Positions 8,246 through 19,988 are shown, numbered from the stretch's first letter. The stretch is 64,000 bases of DNA from Alphaproteobacteria bacterium (GCA_016124665.1 WGNH01000008.1:141146-205145), one strand, 5' to 3'. Made by a program: numbers and translations. The notes: a model not told the origin generated them from the sequence alone.

Positions 8246-10051
8246 TTGACTGACACAACGGCTTCGGTAACGCCTGCATCGCAGGACACCAGTTTCTTCG
8301 GCCACCCGAAAGGGCTGGCCATCCTGTTTTTCACCGAGATGTGGGAACGCTTTTCCTATTACGGAATGCGCGGTCTGCTGATCATCTATCTGACACAGCA
8401 CTTTCTGTTCTCGGATGAGCGGTCGACCCTGATCTATGGTGCCTATACGGCGCTGGTCTATGTGATGACGATTATCGGCGGTACGCTGGCCGACCGCTAT
8501 CTGGGACAGAGGAAGGCCGTCACCTACGGGGCGATTCTCCTCGTTCTGGGTCACGGCATGATGGCCTTTGAAGGCGCCGGTTCCCGCGAAATCATGACCT
8601 ATGAGGGCGCGGAATATCAGCTGACCCTGGATGGCCGCGGCGGCGATGCCAACCAGATCGTCATTTCAGATTCCGGCCAGTCCATCATCCGGTTTGAAAA
8701 CCAGGGCAGCGTCATGATCGTGGACGATCCGGCGGCGGTCGGTCTTCCCGCGCAGATCGACTTTTCCGGTGACATGACCCGGATCGAGCAGGAAGAACTT
8801 TACGTCAATATCCTCTATTTCGCGCTGGCCCTGATCATTGCTGGAGTGGGCTTTCTGAAAGCCAATATCTCGACCATTGTCGGCACGCTTTACGGGCTGG
8901 GCGACACGCGCCGGGATTCCGGGTTCACCCTGTTCTATATGGGCATCAATCTGGGCTCCTTCCTGTCCTCGATCACGGTCGGGATTATCGGCATTGTCTA
9001 TGGATGGGCGTGGGGATTCGGGCTTGCCGGTGTGGGTATGCTGGTCGGCCTTCTGACCTTCCTGTTCTTCCAGGGATGGCTTGAAGGCCGGGCTGATCCG
9101 CCGGATGCCGAGAAGCTGAAGAAGAAGGTTTTCGGTCCGGTCAATGTGGAATGGGCCTGCTATCTGGCGGGACTGGCGATTATCGGCATTTCCATGCTGG
9201 CGGTGATGAACCCGCAATATATGGGCGGCATTCTGGGTCCGCTCGGCCTGATCATGCTGGCCTTTCTGGTGCTTTATGCCCTCTTCAAAACCAGCGGCAT
9301 GGAACGCGGCCAGATGTTCGCTGCGATCTATTTCGTGCTGGCTCAGATCCCGTTCTGGGCGCTGTTCGAGCAGGCGGGGTCATCGCTCAACCTGTTCACG
9401 GACCGGCTTGTTGACCGGACGATGTTCGGCTGGTCGGTGCCGGCGCCGGTCTTCCAGAGTCTGAATGCGGCCTTCATCTTCATCTTCGCGCCGCTAATCG
9501 CGTGGCTGTGGATCTATCTGGCAAAGCGGCGGATGAATCCGTCGACGCCGGTCAAATTCGCCTTTGGCGTTTTCCTTGTCGGCCTCGGATTCCTGGCGCT
9601 GGTGCTGGGCATGAATGTCAGCGGTACAGCAGGCATGACGGCGGTCTATTTCATCTTCCTCATCTACTTTATTCACACGATGGGGGAATTGATGCTGTCG
9701 CCGGTCGGCCTGTCGGCGGTCACCAAGCTGGCCCCGGCGCGCGTGGTCGGCATGACGATGGGAGCCTGGTTCCTCTATTCCGGCCTGTCCAATTTCCTCG
9801 CCGGCGTAATTGCGTCGTCGACGGGCGCGGAAACCATTGGCGGTCAGCTGACCGATGTGGAAGCGGCCAAGGCCACCTATACGGCGGTCTATACGCAGGT
9901 CGGACTGATCGCGATGGCGATTGCGGTCGGCATGCTGCTGATCTCACCCATCATCAAGAAGCTGATGGGCGATGCGGACGATACCAAGGCGCATCCCACA
10001 GAAACAGAGGCTGGTGGCCCATCCATGGACCGCTCGTCCGGAGCGCCATAG
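8246..10051 (+). CDS. POT/PTR family proton-coupled oligopeptide transporter
   Basis: The product is 601 aa, with about 12-14 membrane segments. The proton-coupling motif ExxER appears as TEMWERFSYYGMR near residue 30, and LFYMGINLGSFLSS is the typical POT block after TM4. It should import di- and tripeptides across the inner membrane. An unusual hydrophilic stretch of about 80 residues (roughly 95-175, rich in D/G/E) separates TM3 and TM4 where most POT proteins have a short loop. The start is TTG at 8246 with GGGGAGG five bases before it. A strong terminator follows. Confidence 0.88.
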   Translation: MTDTTASVTPASQDTSFFGHPKGLAILFFTEMWERFSYYGMRGLLIIYLTQHFLFSDERSTLIYGAYTALVYVMTIIGGTLADRYLGQRKAVTYGAILLVLGHGMMAFEGAGSREIMTYEGAEYQLTLDGRGGDANQIVISDSGQSIIRFENQGSVMIVDDPAAVGLPAQIDFSGDMTRIEQEELYVNILYFALALIIAGVGFLKANISTIVGTLYGLGDTRRDSGFTLFYMGINLGSFLSSITVGIIGIVYGWAWGFGLAGVGMLVGLLTFLFFQGWLEGRADPPDAEKLKKKVFGPVNVEWACYLAGLAIIGISMLAVMNPQYMGGILGPLGLIMLAFLVLYALFKTSGMERGQMFAAIYFVLAQIPFWALFEQAGSSLNLFTDRLVDRTMFGWSVPAPVFQSLNAAFIFIFAPLIAWLWIYLAKRRMNPSTPVKFAFGVFLVGLGFLALVLGMNVSGTAGMTAVYFIFLIYFIHTMGELMLSPVGLSAVTKLAPARVVGMTMGAWFLYSGLSNFLAGVIASSTGAETIGGQLTDVEAAKATYTAVYTQVGLIAMAIAVGMLLISPIIKKLMGDADDTKAHPTETEAGGPSMDRSSGAP

Positions 10052-10074
10052 CGGTGCGTTGACGCCGGAAACAG

Positions 10075-10108
10075 AACCGCCGCGGAACCCGGTTCCGCGG
10101 CGGTTTTT
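10075..10108 (+). terminator. Rho-independent terminator after the POT transporter
   Basis: Perfect stem of about 15 bp (AACCGCCGCGGAACC at 10075-10089 with its complement at 10091-10105) followed by TTTTT and a further TTT. It lies 24 bp after the transporter stop and also sits just past the end of the convergent retropepsin-like gene. Confidence 0.85.
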
Positions 10109-10126
10109 CTTTATATGGCGTGGGGC

Positions 10127-11059
10127 TCAGTCATCGCCCCAGCGGTCATAGATCATATTGCGGTCGAGCAGGCTGGAGGACCGGCGGCGGCAGGCCGCAG
10201 AGCTGTCGATGGTGAAGGCGTTATTGGCAAAGTCGATACGGATCACGCCCTGGTCCAGCAGATCCAGTCCGACAATCATGGCCGGTTCCTGCGCCAGGCC
10301 CAGCGTTTCAAAGATCGGAAAATCGCTCGCCAGCGCCCGGACATTGCGATGACACAGGCCGGTGAAACGCACAGTCCCGATGCCCACCTCGCCGGCATTG
10401 CCGCCTTGCGGACCCATGCCGAACACTTCGACACGCTGCATCTGCCGGCCGGTCATGACTTCTTCTGCGAGCGCGCGATTTATGAAGCTGCGGGTCGCGC
10501 CGGTATCAATCATGAAGGTGGTGTCGATGCCGCTCACCGTGCCCCGGGCGAGCAACATGCCATTGCGCGAGATCCGGCCATCGAGTTCATCCAGGTCCCA
10601 GGGCGCATCTGGTTCGACCCGCAACACATATTCCGCCAGGTTGATTTCGAGACGCTGACCGCGGAAAGCATCTGTCCCGATAATACCGAAAGCGACAAGA
10701 TCGGCATTGACATCGGCATCTATCGTCACGGCCCGCTCGACCGGGGCCGGGCCGGCTCCGAAATCCAGTGCGGCAACCCCGAGAATGACGGTGGCATTCG
10801 AACCGGTCAGGCCATAGAGCGTGTCCGGAACCCCGTCCCGCAGCGACAGATCCAGCTGGTGCGCGAGCAGTTCCAGTATGGCCGTGTGATTGGCACCGGT
10901 GTCCAGAATGAAGGGGAAGGGGCCGCGATCCCCCACCATGGTCGGCAGGACATAATGCCCGGCATAGGACTGGCGGAGTTCAAGTGCATCATCGGCCCCG
11001 GCCATTCCCCAGGCGGCCAGGCCAAGCGCGGCGGCGGAAACCAGTGTACGTGTGAACAT
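10127..11059 (-). CDS. Secreted retropepsin-like aspartyl protease family protein
   Basis: The product is 310 aa with a signal peptide (LVSAAALGLAAWGMAGA). It contains two copies of the aspartyl protease D-T-G-A motif, FILDTGANHT near residue 52 and FMIDTGATRS near residue 183, each followed by a hydrophobic-hydrophobic-Gly block (GIIGTDAF and IVGLDLLDQ). That is a single-chain pseudo-dimer of two retropepsin-like lobes. It is expected in the periplasm or outside the cell; substrate unknown. GGGAG precedes the ATG at 11059. It lies downstream of a TonB-dependent receptor gene in the same direction with a 68-bp gap, so cotranscription is possible. Confidence 0.8.
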   Translation of the reverse strand: MFTRTLVSAAALGLAAWGMAGADDALELRQSYAGHYVLPTMVGDRGPFPFILDTGANHTAILELLAHQLDLSLRDGVPDTLYGLTGSNATVILGVAALDFGAGPAPVERAVTIDADVNADLVAFGIIGTDAFRGQRLEINLAEYVLRVEPDAPWDLDELDGRISRNGMLLARGTVSGIDTTFMIDTGATRSFINRALAEEVMTGRQMQRVEVFGMGPQGGNAGEVGIGTVRFTGLCHRNVRALASDFPIFETLGLAQEPAMIVGLDLLDQGVIRIDFANNAFTIDSSAACRRRSSSLLDRNMIYDRWGDD

Positions 11060-11127
11060 GTTACTCCCTTTTACAATCAGGCTAAAACGGATCGCCTCAA
11101 ACCCGAAAACACAAAAGCGTTAGCGGT

Positions 11128-13224
11128 TCAGAATGTGCCGCGAAGCTGCAGATAGATCAGCGGCCCTTCGCGGCGGTTCTGGAATTCGGTGGCGTCGATC
11201 ACATTCAGGGCGCGGGATCCGTTGAAGAAGACCCGCTGCCGCGAAAACCCGTTATCGAGTGCCTGATCGATGCCGAGACGGGCCGTCAGCCCGGCCCAGC
11301 GCGTGGTCTCGACATAAATATCGAGATCGCCGTCGGTATGGCCTTCGAGCCGGTATTCGCGGGCGCGGAAAACCTCACCGTCCGAGAGCCAGAAATAGTC
11401 CCACCCCCAGGCCAGATCGAGGGCCGGGAAGGTCTGGCGGTAGTCCAGGCGCAATTCCCATTCCCGCAAATTCGAGAGATGGCGGTGCTGCTGTGTCAGC
11501 GTGTCGAATATGTCCGTGTCATACCATTCCAGAAAACCATCGAGCACGGCATTGGAAAGACCGATCGAGTCGAGCGGCATTGAAAATTCGCCGGTCAGGC
11601 GGAAAATGGTGCCATCGCCGATATTGCCCGGCGCGTCGAAGACGCCATTGGGTGTGACAATCGAGATGAAATCATCAACGCCTTCAATCCAGTCCTGACC
11701 GATGCGGAAGGTGACCGAGCCACCTTCGCCGATCCGGCGTTCGGCTTCGGCCTCCAGTGTCCAGGTGCGCTGGGGTTCATAGTCGGGATTGCCGACGACG
11801 GCGTTATTGTCGGCGACATCCACAGAGCTTGCGAATTTCCCGAAGTTGAGCTGGTCGACATCACGACGCCCGGCGATTCGGATGCTGGTATCCGGACGGG
11901 CCTGCCAGGTCAGGGCAATGGACGGTTTCGGGTAGGAAAATGTCCGCGATTGCTGTGTGTCGCCGGTCTGCTCGATTTCGGAGGCCTCGAAGCGGATGCC
12001 GGATTCCAGATTGACCACATCACTGATGGCCCAGACATGATTGATGAAGGCTTCCGCGCGCCTTTCCTCGACGCGGGTATCAGCGACGGGGACGGGAATC
12101 GGCGTGATGCTGGTGCCGTCATTCAGCTGCAGATTCAGCGATGTGTCGCGCCAGTTGATCGCGGCTTCCGCCCCGAACTCGACGGTGTGACGGTCATTCA
12201 CGGTATAATTCAGGCTCTGGCGGAAGACGGTTTCCGACGTATAGCCATTCGCCGTGAAAATGATGGCGTCGACAAAATTCACGGGATCGAACGTCTCGAA
12301 CGGTTCCGGGCCATCATCCCAGAATTCCCGGCGCCACAGGAATGTCGTCGTGGATGAGAGCCGGTCATTGAGGTCATGGTTCAATGTTGCGGTGAAAGAT
12401 CCGCCCTGACCGTAATTTGTGGTCGCTGACTGTTCATAGCGAAGCGGGAAGACCGTGCCGCCGGCAAAGCCGTCGACGAAGGAATTCTGATGCCGCCGCC
12501 ATTCCCAGAAGAAAAACCGGCCATCGAGTTGCAATCGCGTATCCTCGCCGAGCTGACGGGCCAGAGACGCGGTGGCGATATGCTCCCAGTAACGGCGTTG
12601 CTCATTTTCCTGACGCGCTTCGGTCTGCGTTCCGGCCCCGTCGAAAAGCGATTCGCGGCGCCGGATGCGCGGCCCGCGCAAAACGGATTCGAGGCCGATA
12701 TTCAGATCGGTCTCGCCCAGCCGCGTGGCGTATGCGATCTCGGTGACACCGCCAATGCGTCCGCCGTCAAAATGATCGATTCCCAACGACCATGAACCGG
12801 AGGATCCCGCCCCTTCGCGCAGCACGACATTGACCAGCCTGGCATGGCCACGCATTTCGTATTGCGGTACGGGTTCACGGATCAGCTCGATCCGCTCGAC
12901 ATCTGCGGCATTGATCCGCTGCAGCACGGTTTCGAGCGGAATTGTCTTGTTCGAGGGCCGCCGCCCGTCGACCAGCAGATTGCCGAAGGAATCGGCCAGT
13001 CCGCGGCGCTGGGTATCCCCGCCGGACAGGGAAAAGCCCGGGACGCGGCTGACCATGTCCAGCGCGGTGACCGGGTTGAAGGATGTGAAGAAGTCGGTGC
13101 CAAATCCGACAATCGCCGTACTTGTGTTTTCACCGGAATGGGTGGTGTTTTCCTGAGCGTCTGCCGTGGCGGCAAACAGGCCCAGAGCCAACGCAGACGC
13201 GCAGGCCGCAAATCTCCCTCGCAT
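11128..13224 (-). CDS. TonB-dependent outer membrane receptor
   Basis: The product is 698 aa: signal peptide (ALALGLFAATADAQ), a plug domain with LDMVSRVPGFSLSGGD, GNLLVDGRRPSNKTIPLETVLQRI and VERIELIREP, and a beta-barrel of alternating aromatic strands ending in LRGTF with C-terminal phenylalanine. It should be an energised outer membrane transporter, ligand unknown. I see no clear TonB box between the signal peptide and the plug. GGGGAA lies seven bases before the ATG. No riboswitch, Fur-like site or sensor gene is recognisable next to it. Confidence 0.85.
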   Translation of the reverse strand: MRGRFAACASALALGLFAATADAQENTTHSGENTSTAIVGFGTDFFTSFNPVTALDMVSRVPGFSLSGGDTQRRGLADSFGNLLVDGRRPSNKTIPLETVLQRINAADVERIELIREPVPQYEMRGHARLVNVVLREGAGSSGSWSLGIDHFDGGRIGGVTEIAYATRLGETDLNIGLESVLRGPRIRRRESLFDGAGTQTEARQENEQRRYWEHIATASLARQLGEDTRLQLDGRFFFWEWRRHQNSFVDGFAGGTVFPLRYEQSATTNYGQGGSFTATLNHDLNDRLSSTTTFLWRREFWDDGPEPFETFDPVNFVDAIIFTANGYTSETVFRQSLNYTVNDRHTVEFGAEAAINWRDTSLNLQLNDGTSITPIPVPVADTRVEERRAEAFINHVWAISDVVNLESGIRFEASEIEQTGDTQQSRTFSYPKPSIALTWQARPDTSIRIAGRRDVDQLNFGKFASSVDVADNNAVVGNPDYEPQRTWTLEAEAERRIGEGGSVTFRIGQDWIEGVDDFISIVTPNGVFDAPGNIGDGTIFRLTGEFSMPLDSIGLSNAVLDGFLEWYDTDIFDTLTQQHRHLSNLREWELRLDYRQTFPALDLAWGWDYFWLSDGEVFRAREYRLEGHTDGDLDIYVETTRWAGLTARLGIDQALDNGFSRQRVFFNGSRALNVIDATEFQNRREGPLIYLQLRGTF

Positions 13225-13337
13225 GAAGATTTCCCCTGTCAGGCCCCCAATGCCCGTTGGGTTGCACTGTAGTGATATTCGGGGGCTGCGGGATTAAATG
13301 GCGGTAATTTCAATCACCAAAACGCGAGATGGCGTGA

Positions 13338-14750
13338 TCAGCCTGCGCCGCCAACCGTCAGGCCGGCGATTTTCAGCGAGGGCTGGCCGACGCCGACGGG
13401 CACGCCCTGACCGGCCTTGCCGCAGACCCCAACACCGGGATCCATCGAGAAGTCATTGCCGATCATCGAGACTTTGGTCAGGGCTGTCGGGCCGTCGCCG
13501 ATGAGTGTTGCGCCCTTGACCGGTTCTTCCACCTTGCCGTTGCGGACGCGGTAGGCCTCGGTGCACTGGAAGACGAATTTGCCGGAGGTGATATCGACCT
13601 GGCCGCCGCCAAAACCGACCGCGTAGAGCCCGTCCTCCAGACTTTCCAGCATTTCGGCCGGCTCATGCTCACCGGCCAGCATATAGGTATTGGTCATGCG
13701 CGGCATGGGCGTATGGGCATAGGATTCGCGGCGGCCATTGCCGGTCGGCTGCATGCCCATGAGCCGGGCATTCTGGCGGTCCTGCATATAGCCGACGAGG
13801 ATGCCGTCCTCGATGAGTACGGTGCGTTCGGTCGGCGTGCCTTCATCATCGATTGTCAGGGAGCCGCGCCGTTTTTCCATCGTGCCGTCATCGACGACGG
13901 TGACGCCCTTGGCCGCGACCTGCTGGCCCATGCGGCCGGCAAAGGCGGATGTGCCCTTGCGGTTGAAATCACCCTCCAGACCGTGGCCGATGGCTTCGTG
14001 CAGCAGGACGGCGGGCCAGCCCGGTCCGAGCACCACATCCATCTGCCCGGCCTTGATATCGGCGGCATCCAGATTGACCCGGGCAATCCGCAAGGCTTCG
14101 TCGGCGAGCGCTTTCCAGTTGTCCGGCGCGATCCAGGCTTCAAAGGCATCGCGGCCGCCAGCACCGGCAGACCCGGATTCGCGGCGGCCATCGCGTTCGA
14201 CGGTGACGGACACATTCAGCCGCACCAGGGGGCGGTCATCGGTTTTCAGATCCCCGTCCGGGCGCAATATGCCGATGATACGGCGCGAGCCGGCAATGGA
14301 GGCGGAGACCTGGACCACAGAAGGATCGCGGGCGCGCAGATAGGCATCAATTTCCTGGAGGAGGGCCGATTTGGCCTCGAATCCGGGCTCGTTCACAGGG
14401 TCGATGGCATCATAGAGATGGCGATTGGTGCAGGCCGGCGCATCGGCAAATGTGCCCTTGCGGCCTTCCCGTGCAGCGCCGACTGTCGCGGCAGCGCGTT
14501 TCAGCGCGTCCAGGGCCGGATCGCTGGAATGGGCATAGCCCGAGGCTTCACCGGACACGCAGCGGAGTCCGAAACCGCGCAGCGCGTCGAAGGAGGCGGT
14601 TTTCAGGCGGCCATCATCAAACACCAGGGTTTCCGAAGTGCCGTGTTCGAGGAAGAGCTCCCCGTCGTCGGCGCCGCTCAAGGGGTCTGCAATGACGGAT
14701 CGCGCCGCATCGGCATCAAACTGAAACGGTGCGAAAGGATCGCTCGACAT
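13338..14750 (-). CDS. tldD: TldD-type metalloprotease subunit
   Basis: The product is 470 aa, the family's standard length. The zinc motif appears as LLHEAIGHGLEGDFNRKG (HExxxH). TldD works with TldE/PmbA as a heterodimeric protease that degrades unfolded peptides and matures modified peptides in some bacteria. No tldE/pmbA is present in this window. The frame is open to 14771, but AGGAG seven bases before the ATG at 14750 and the resulting MSSDPF N-terminus favour 14750. Confidence 0.92.
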   Translation of the reverse strand: MSSDPFAPFQFDADAARSVIADPLSGADDGELFLEHGTSETLVFDDGRLKTASFDALRGFGLRCVSGEASGYAHSSDPALDALKRAAATVGAAREGRKGTFADAPACTNRHLYDAIDPVNEPGFEAKSALLQEIDAYLRARDPSVVQVSASIAGSRRIIGILRPDGDLKTDDRPLVRLNVSVTVERDGRRESGSAGAGGRDAFEAWIAPDNWKALADEALRIARVNLDAADIKAGQMDVVLGPGWPAVLLHEAIGHGLEGDFNRKGTSAFAGRMGQQVAAKGVTVVDDGTMEKRRGSLTIDDEGTPTERTVLIEDGILVGYMQDRQNARLMGMQPTGNGRRESYAHTPMPRMTNTYMLAGEHEPAEMLESLEDGLYAVGFGGGQVDITSGKFVFQCTEAYRVRNGKVEEPVKGATLIGDGPTALTKVSMIGNDFSMDPGVGVCGKAGQGVPVGVGQPSLKIAGLTVGGAG

Positions 14751-14834
14751 GTCCGTACTCCTGCAAGCCATGAAACAGACATAGCTGTGCGGCGCTCCGG
14801 TTGCGAGCCTTGTAACTGTTGAAGGTGAGGCCGG

Positions 14835-15389
14835 TCAGCTGCCGCGGGAAACGTTGAAACGCTCCAATTGCTCGCGCGGGGCGGCCCAGTTTGGCGCCGC
14901 GGCCCGGGCGGCCCGGAAATCATCATAGGCCTCGGCGATACGGCCCAGGCGCTCATGCGCGACGGCGCGGTTGAAATAGGCTTTCTCCGAATCGCGCAAT
15001 CCGCCTTCCAGGGCCAGGGTGGCGGCTTCGATGGCTTCCTCGTAGCGCGACAGGCGAATCAGCGCGGCCGACCGGTTCATCTCGATCTCGGGCGAGTCAA
15101 AACCGAGGCGGACGGCCTGATCCAGATCATGGAGGGCCCCTTCGGCTTCACCGAGATGCAGATTGATGACGGCGCGATTGACCCAGGTCCGCTGACGGTC
15201 GCGCAGCGGCAGGTCCGAAGCGGCGAGGGCGGTATCACAGGCGTCCAGCGAGGATTGATAGGCCCGGGCCCAGCGGGCATTGTCAAAACATTGCGACGCC
15301 GGGCTATCGCCAATCACCATTAGCGATTGCGCGGTTGCCATGCCGGCCAGAAGGCAGGTGGCCAGAATTCCGATTGCCAGCTTTTTCAT
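14835..15389 (-). CDS. Secreted TPR-repeat protein
   Basis: The product is 184 aa with a signal peptide (KKLAIGILATCLLAGMATAQS) and about three tetratricopeptide repeats, e.g. WVNRAVINLHLGEAEGALHDLDQAVRL and AYFNRAVAHERLGRIAEAYDDFRAA. It is probably periplasmic and acts in protein-protein contacts; no specific role can be given. The start at 15389 is chosen because GGAGGG precedes it and the signal peptide then begins MKKL; the frame runs on to 15434. Confidence 0.8.
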   Translation of the reverse strand: MKKLAIGILATCLLAGMATAQSLMVIGDSPASQCFDNARWARAYQSSLDACDTALAASDLPLRDRQRTWVNRAVINLHLGEAEGALHDLDQAVRLGFDSPEIEMNRSAALIRLSRYEEAIEAATLALEGGLRDSEKAYFNRAVAHERLGRIAEAYDDFRAARAAAPNWAAPREQLERFNVSRGS

Positions 15390-15540
15390 CGCCTGCACCC
15401 TCCATGTGCGGACCCTGATCCAGGGCAGACCCATAAACTAGCAGAATGCCGTCAATTTGGAAAATACTGAATTATGCGGATGTTTTTCATCGACATTCCG
15501 GGTAGAGGCACGTATGCGACAAAAAAGCGCTGATAGCGGC

Positions 15541-15569
15541 CTGACAGGCTTGATCCGGCGCTCTATATT
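15541..15569 (+). promoter_or_regulatory. Predicted housekeeping promoter of the cytochrome oxidase operon
   Basis: CTGACA (15541-15546), a 17-bp spacer and TATATT (15564-15569) lie 55 bp before coxB in the 234-bp gap. The transcript would begin near 15576 and immediately contain a stem-loop, CCGCGAG (15580-15586) pairing with CTCGCGG (15594-15600), which may stabilise the 5' end. Confidence 0.55.
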
Positions 15570-15623
15570 CCGGCTCAACCCGCGAGGGGGCTACTCGCGG
15601 AAAAACAATTATTTGGGGAAGCC

Positions 15624-18133
<2,510 letters not shown>

Positions 18134-18144
18134 GACACAGGTCA

Positions 18145-18168
18145 GGGGCGGAGGGAAACTTCCGCCCC
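18145..18168 (+). other. Intercistronic stem-loop between coxA and ctaB
   Basis: GGGGCGGA (18145-18152) pairs with TCCGCCCC (18161-18168) around an eight-base loop, 11 bp after the coxA stop. It has no following T-run, so it is more likely an RNA stability or processing element than a terminator. Confidence 0.5.
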
Positions 18169-18188
18169 AACCGCAATTGATTGAGAAC

Positions 18189-19178
18189 ATGGAAACGCGA
18201 AGCGATATCGCCCTGACGGAGCTTGTTTCGTCCAGACCCGCTGAATGGCGGGACTATCTCTCGCTGATGAAGCCGCGGGTGATGACGCTGGTCGTGTTCA
18301 CAGCCTTCGCCGGCTATATCGCGGCGCCGGACTCCCTGCATCCTCTCATGGCGGCCATCGCCATTCTCGCTTTGGCGATGGGGGCGGGTGCGGCCGGTGC
18401 CCTGAACATGGCCTATGATGCCGATATCGACCGGCGCATGCGGCGCACACGGCTCCGCCCGGTGCCGCTGGGCAAGGTCCGGCAGGAAGATGCCTATGGT
18501 TTCGGCATTGTCACCGCCGCCATCTCGATCGTGTTGATGACACTGGCAGCGAATGTGTTTGCCGCGGCGCTGCTGGCCTTCTCGATTTTCTTCTACGCGG
18601 TCATTTACACCATGATCCTGAAGCGGCGGACGCCGCAGAATATTGTCATCGGTGGTGCGGCCGGGGCCTTCCCGCCGATGATCGGCTGGGTGATCGCCAC
18701 GGGCAGTGTGTCGATGGATGCGGTGATCCTGTTTGCCATTATCTTTCTGTGGACGCCGCCGCACTCCTGGGCGCTGGCCCTCTACAAGTCCGGCGATTAT
18801 GCTGATGCCGGCGTGCCCATGATGCCAGTGGCCAAGGGGGCCAAAAGGACGCGGCTGGAAATCCTGATCTATTCGCTGATCCTAACACCGTTTGCGCTGG
18901 CCCCGGTACTGACCGGGCTGGGCGGCGTGCTCTACGGGCTGGCGGCTTTCCTGGGGGGAGCGGTCTTCATCATCCTGGCGTGGCGGATTTTTGATTCGCG
19001 GGCCGGAGAAGCCGGATCCGCCGAGGATGGCGCGCTCTATGCCGTGCGGGCCGGTGACAAGGCCGCGCGCGACCTGTTCGCCTATTCCATCGGTTATCTG
19101 GCCACGCTGTTTGCCGCGCTCATCGCCGAACATGCCATGGGCGCCTATATCGCGACTCCGCTGGGAGGTGTGCTGTGA
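18189..19178 (+). CDS. ctaB: Heme O synthase (protoheme IX farnesyltransferase)
   Basis: This UbiA-superfamily membrane enzyme adds a farnesyl group to heme B for the oxidase. The first Asp motif reads NMAYDADIDRRMRRTRLRPVP, and the second region WTPPHSWALALYKSGDYADAGVPMMPV is the family hallmark. About 329 aa with nine helices. The frame also allows a TTG start at 18177; the ATG at 18189 has only a weak GAG before it, so the start is uncertain. Its last bases overlap the next gene by four. Confidence 0.93.
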   Translation: METRSDIALTELVSSRPAEWRDYLSLMKPRVMTLVVFTAFAGYIAAPDSLHPLMAAIAILALAMGAGAAGALNMAYDADIDRRMRRTRLRPVPLGKVRQEDAYGFGIVTAAISIVLMTLAANVFAAALLAFSIFFYAVIYTMILKRRTPQNIVIGGAAGAFPPMIGWVIATGSVSMDAVILFAIIFLWTPPHSWALALYKSGDYADAGVPMMPVAKGAKRTRLEILIYSLILTPFALAPVLTGLGGVLYGLAAFLGGAVFIILAWRIFDSRAGEAGSAEDGALYAVRAGDKAARDLFAYSIGYLATLFAALIAEHAMGAYIATPLGGVL

Positions 19179-19435
19179 CCGATGATCCGGTAACCGGTGA
19201 AACCGAAGGCAGCGCCGCTGCGGAACCGGCAGGAAATGCGCCGATGCAGCAGGACTTCATCAAGGCGCGCAAGCGCCGCAATGTGATGATTGCCTTGTCG
19301 CTGGTCGCCTTCATGGTGCTGATCTTTTCCATTACGGCGATCCGCCTGACCCAGAATCTGGCCGCACGGCAGGACGCTGTGATGGAACAGGATGCAAATG
19401 CTCCGGCAGGTGAGGAGACCGAGTCCGATGAATAA
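19175..19435 (+). CDS. Small single-span membrane protein of the oxidase cluster (CoxF-like)
   Basis: The product is 86 aa: acidic N-terminus, a basic KARKRRN stretch near residue 31, then one transmembrane helix (VMIALSLVAFMVLIFSITAIRL) and an acidic tail. A small protein of this shape sits between ctaB and ctaG in many alphaproteobacterial oxidase clusters and is sometimes called CoxF; its role is not settled. It starts with GTG at 19175, overlapping the ctaB stop (GTGA), with GGGAGGTG before it, and overlaps ctaG by eight bases, so its translation is coupled on both sides. Confidence 0.75.
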   Translation: MTDDPVTGETEGSAAAEPAGNAPMQQDFIKARKRRNVMIALSLVAFMVLIFSITAIRLTQNLAARQDAVMEQDANAPAGEETESDE

Positions 19436-19988
19436 GAATACCCGCCTCATGATGACGCTGTCCGGCGTGGCAGTGGCCATGGTCGGTGCTGCCTATGCCG
19501 CTGTGCCGCTGTACAATCTGTTCTGCCAGGTCACCGGATATGGCGGCACGACACAGGTCGCGACCGCGGAAGCCGGTTCCGTGCTCGAACGCACGGTGGA
19601 GGTCCGGTTTGATTCCAGCATGGAGCGCGGCCTGCCTTGGACGTTCGAACCGGTGCAGACGTCCATGACGGTGAATGTTGGCGAAACGTCGCTGGTCTTC
19701 TACCGGGCGACCAATAATTCGGACCAGCCTGTGACCGGCATGGCGACCTATAATGTCACCCCCTTCAAGGCGGCTCCCTATTTCTCCAAGCTGGAGTGTT
19801 TCTGCTTTACCGAGCAGACCTTGCAGCCGGGCGAAAGCATTGAAATGCCTGTCTTGTTCTTCGTTGATCCGTTGATTGACGAGGAAAGACGCATGGATGA
19901 TGTGCGCACCATCACATTGTCCTACACCTTTTTCGAACAGGATGCCGAGGGCGCCGGCGCGACAGGTCGCCGCGAAGCGGCACCATAG
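19428..19988 (+). CDS. ctaG: Cytochrome c oxidase assembly protein (Cox11/CtaG, copper insertion)
   Basis: The product is 186 aa. One N-terminal membrane anchor (LMMTLSGVAVAMVGAAYAAVPLYNLFCQVTG) precedes a periplasmic immunoglobulin-like domain with the copper-binding motif KLECFCFTEQTLQPGE (CFCF) and the family ending DPLIDEERRMDDVRTITLSYTFF. It delivers copper to the CuB site of subunit I. The ATG at 19428 (GAGGAG upstream) is preferred over the frame opening at 19392. It overlaps the end of the preceding small gene by eight bases. Confidence 0.94.
   Translation: MNKNTRLMMTLSGVAVAMVGAAYAAVPLYNLFCQVTGYGGTTQVATAEAGSVLERTVEVRFDSSMERGLPWTFEPVQTSMTVNVGETSLVFYRATNNSDQPVTGMATYNVTPFKAAPYFSKLECFCFTEQTLQPGESIEMPVLFFVDPLIDEERRMDDVRTITLSYTFFEQDAEGAGATGRREAAP

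Noticed and set aside
7813..8279. Minus-strand frames opposite gshA
   Set aside because: Antisense to a conserved enzyme; low-complexity Arg/Pro-rich product.
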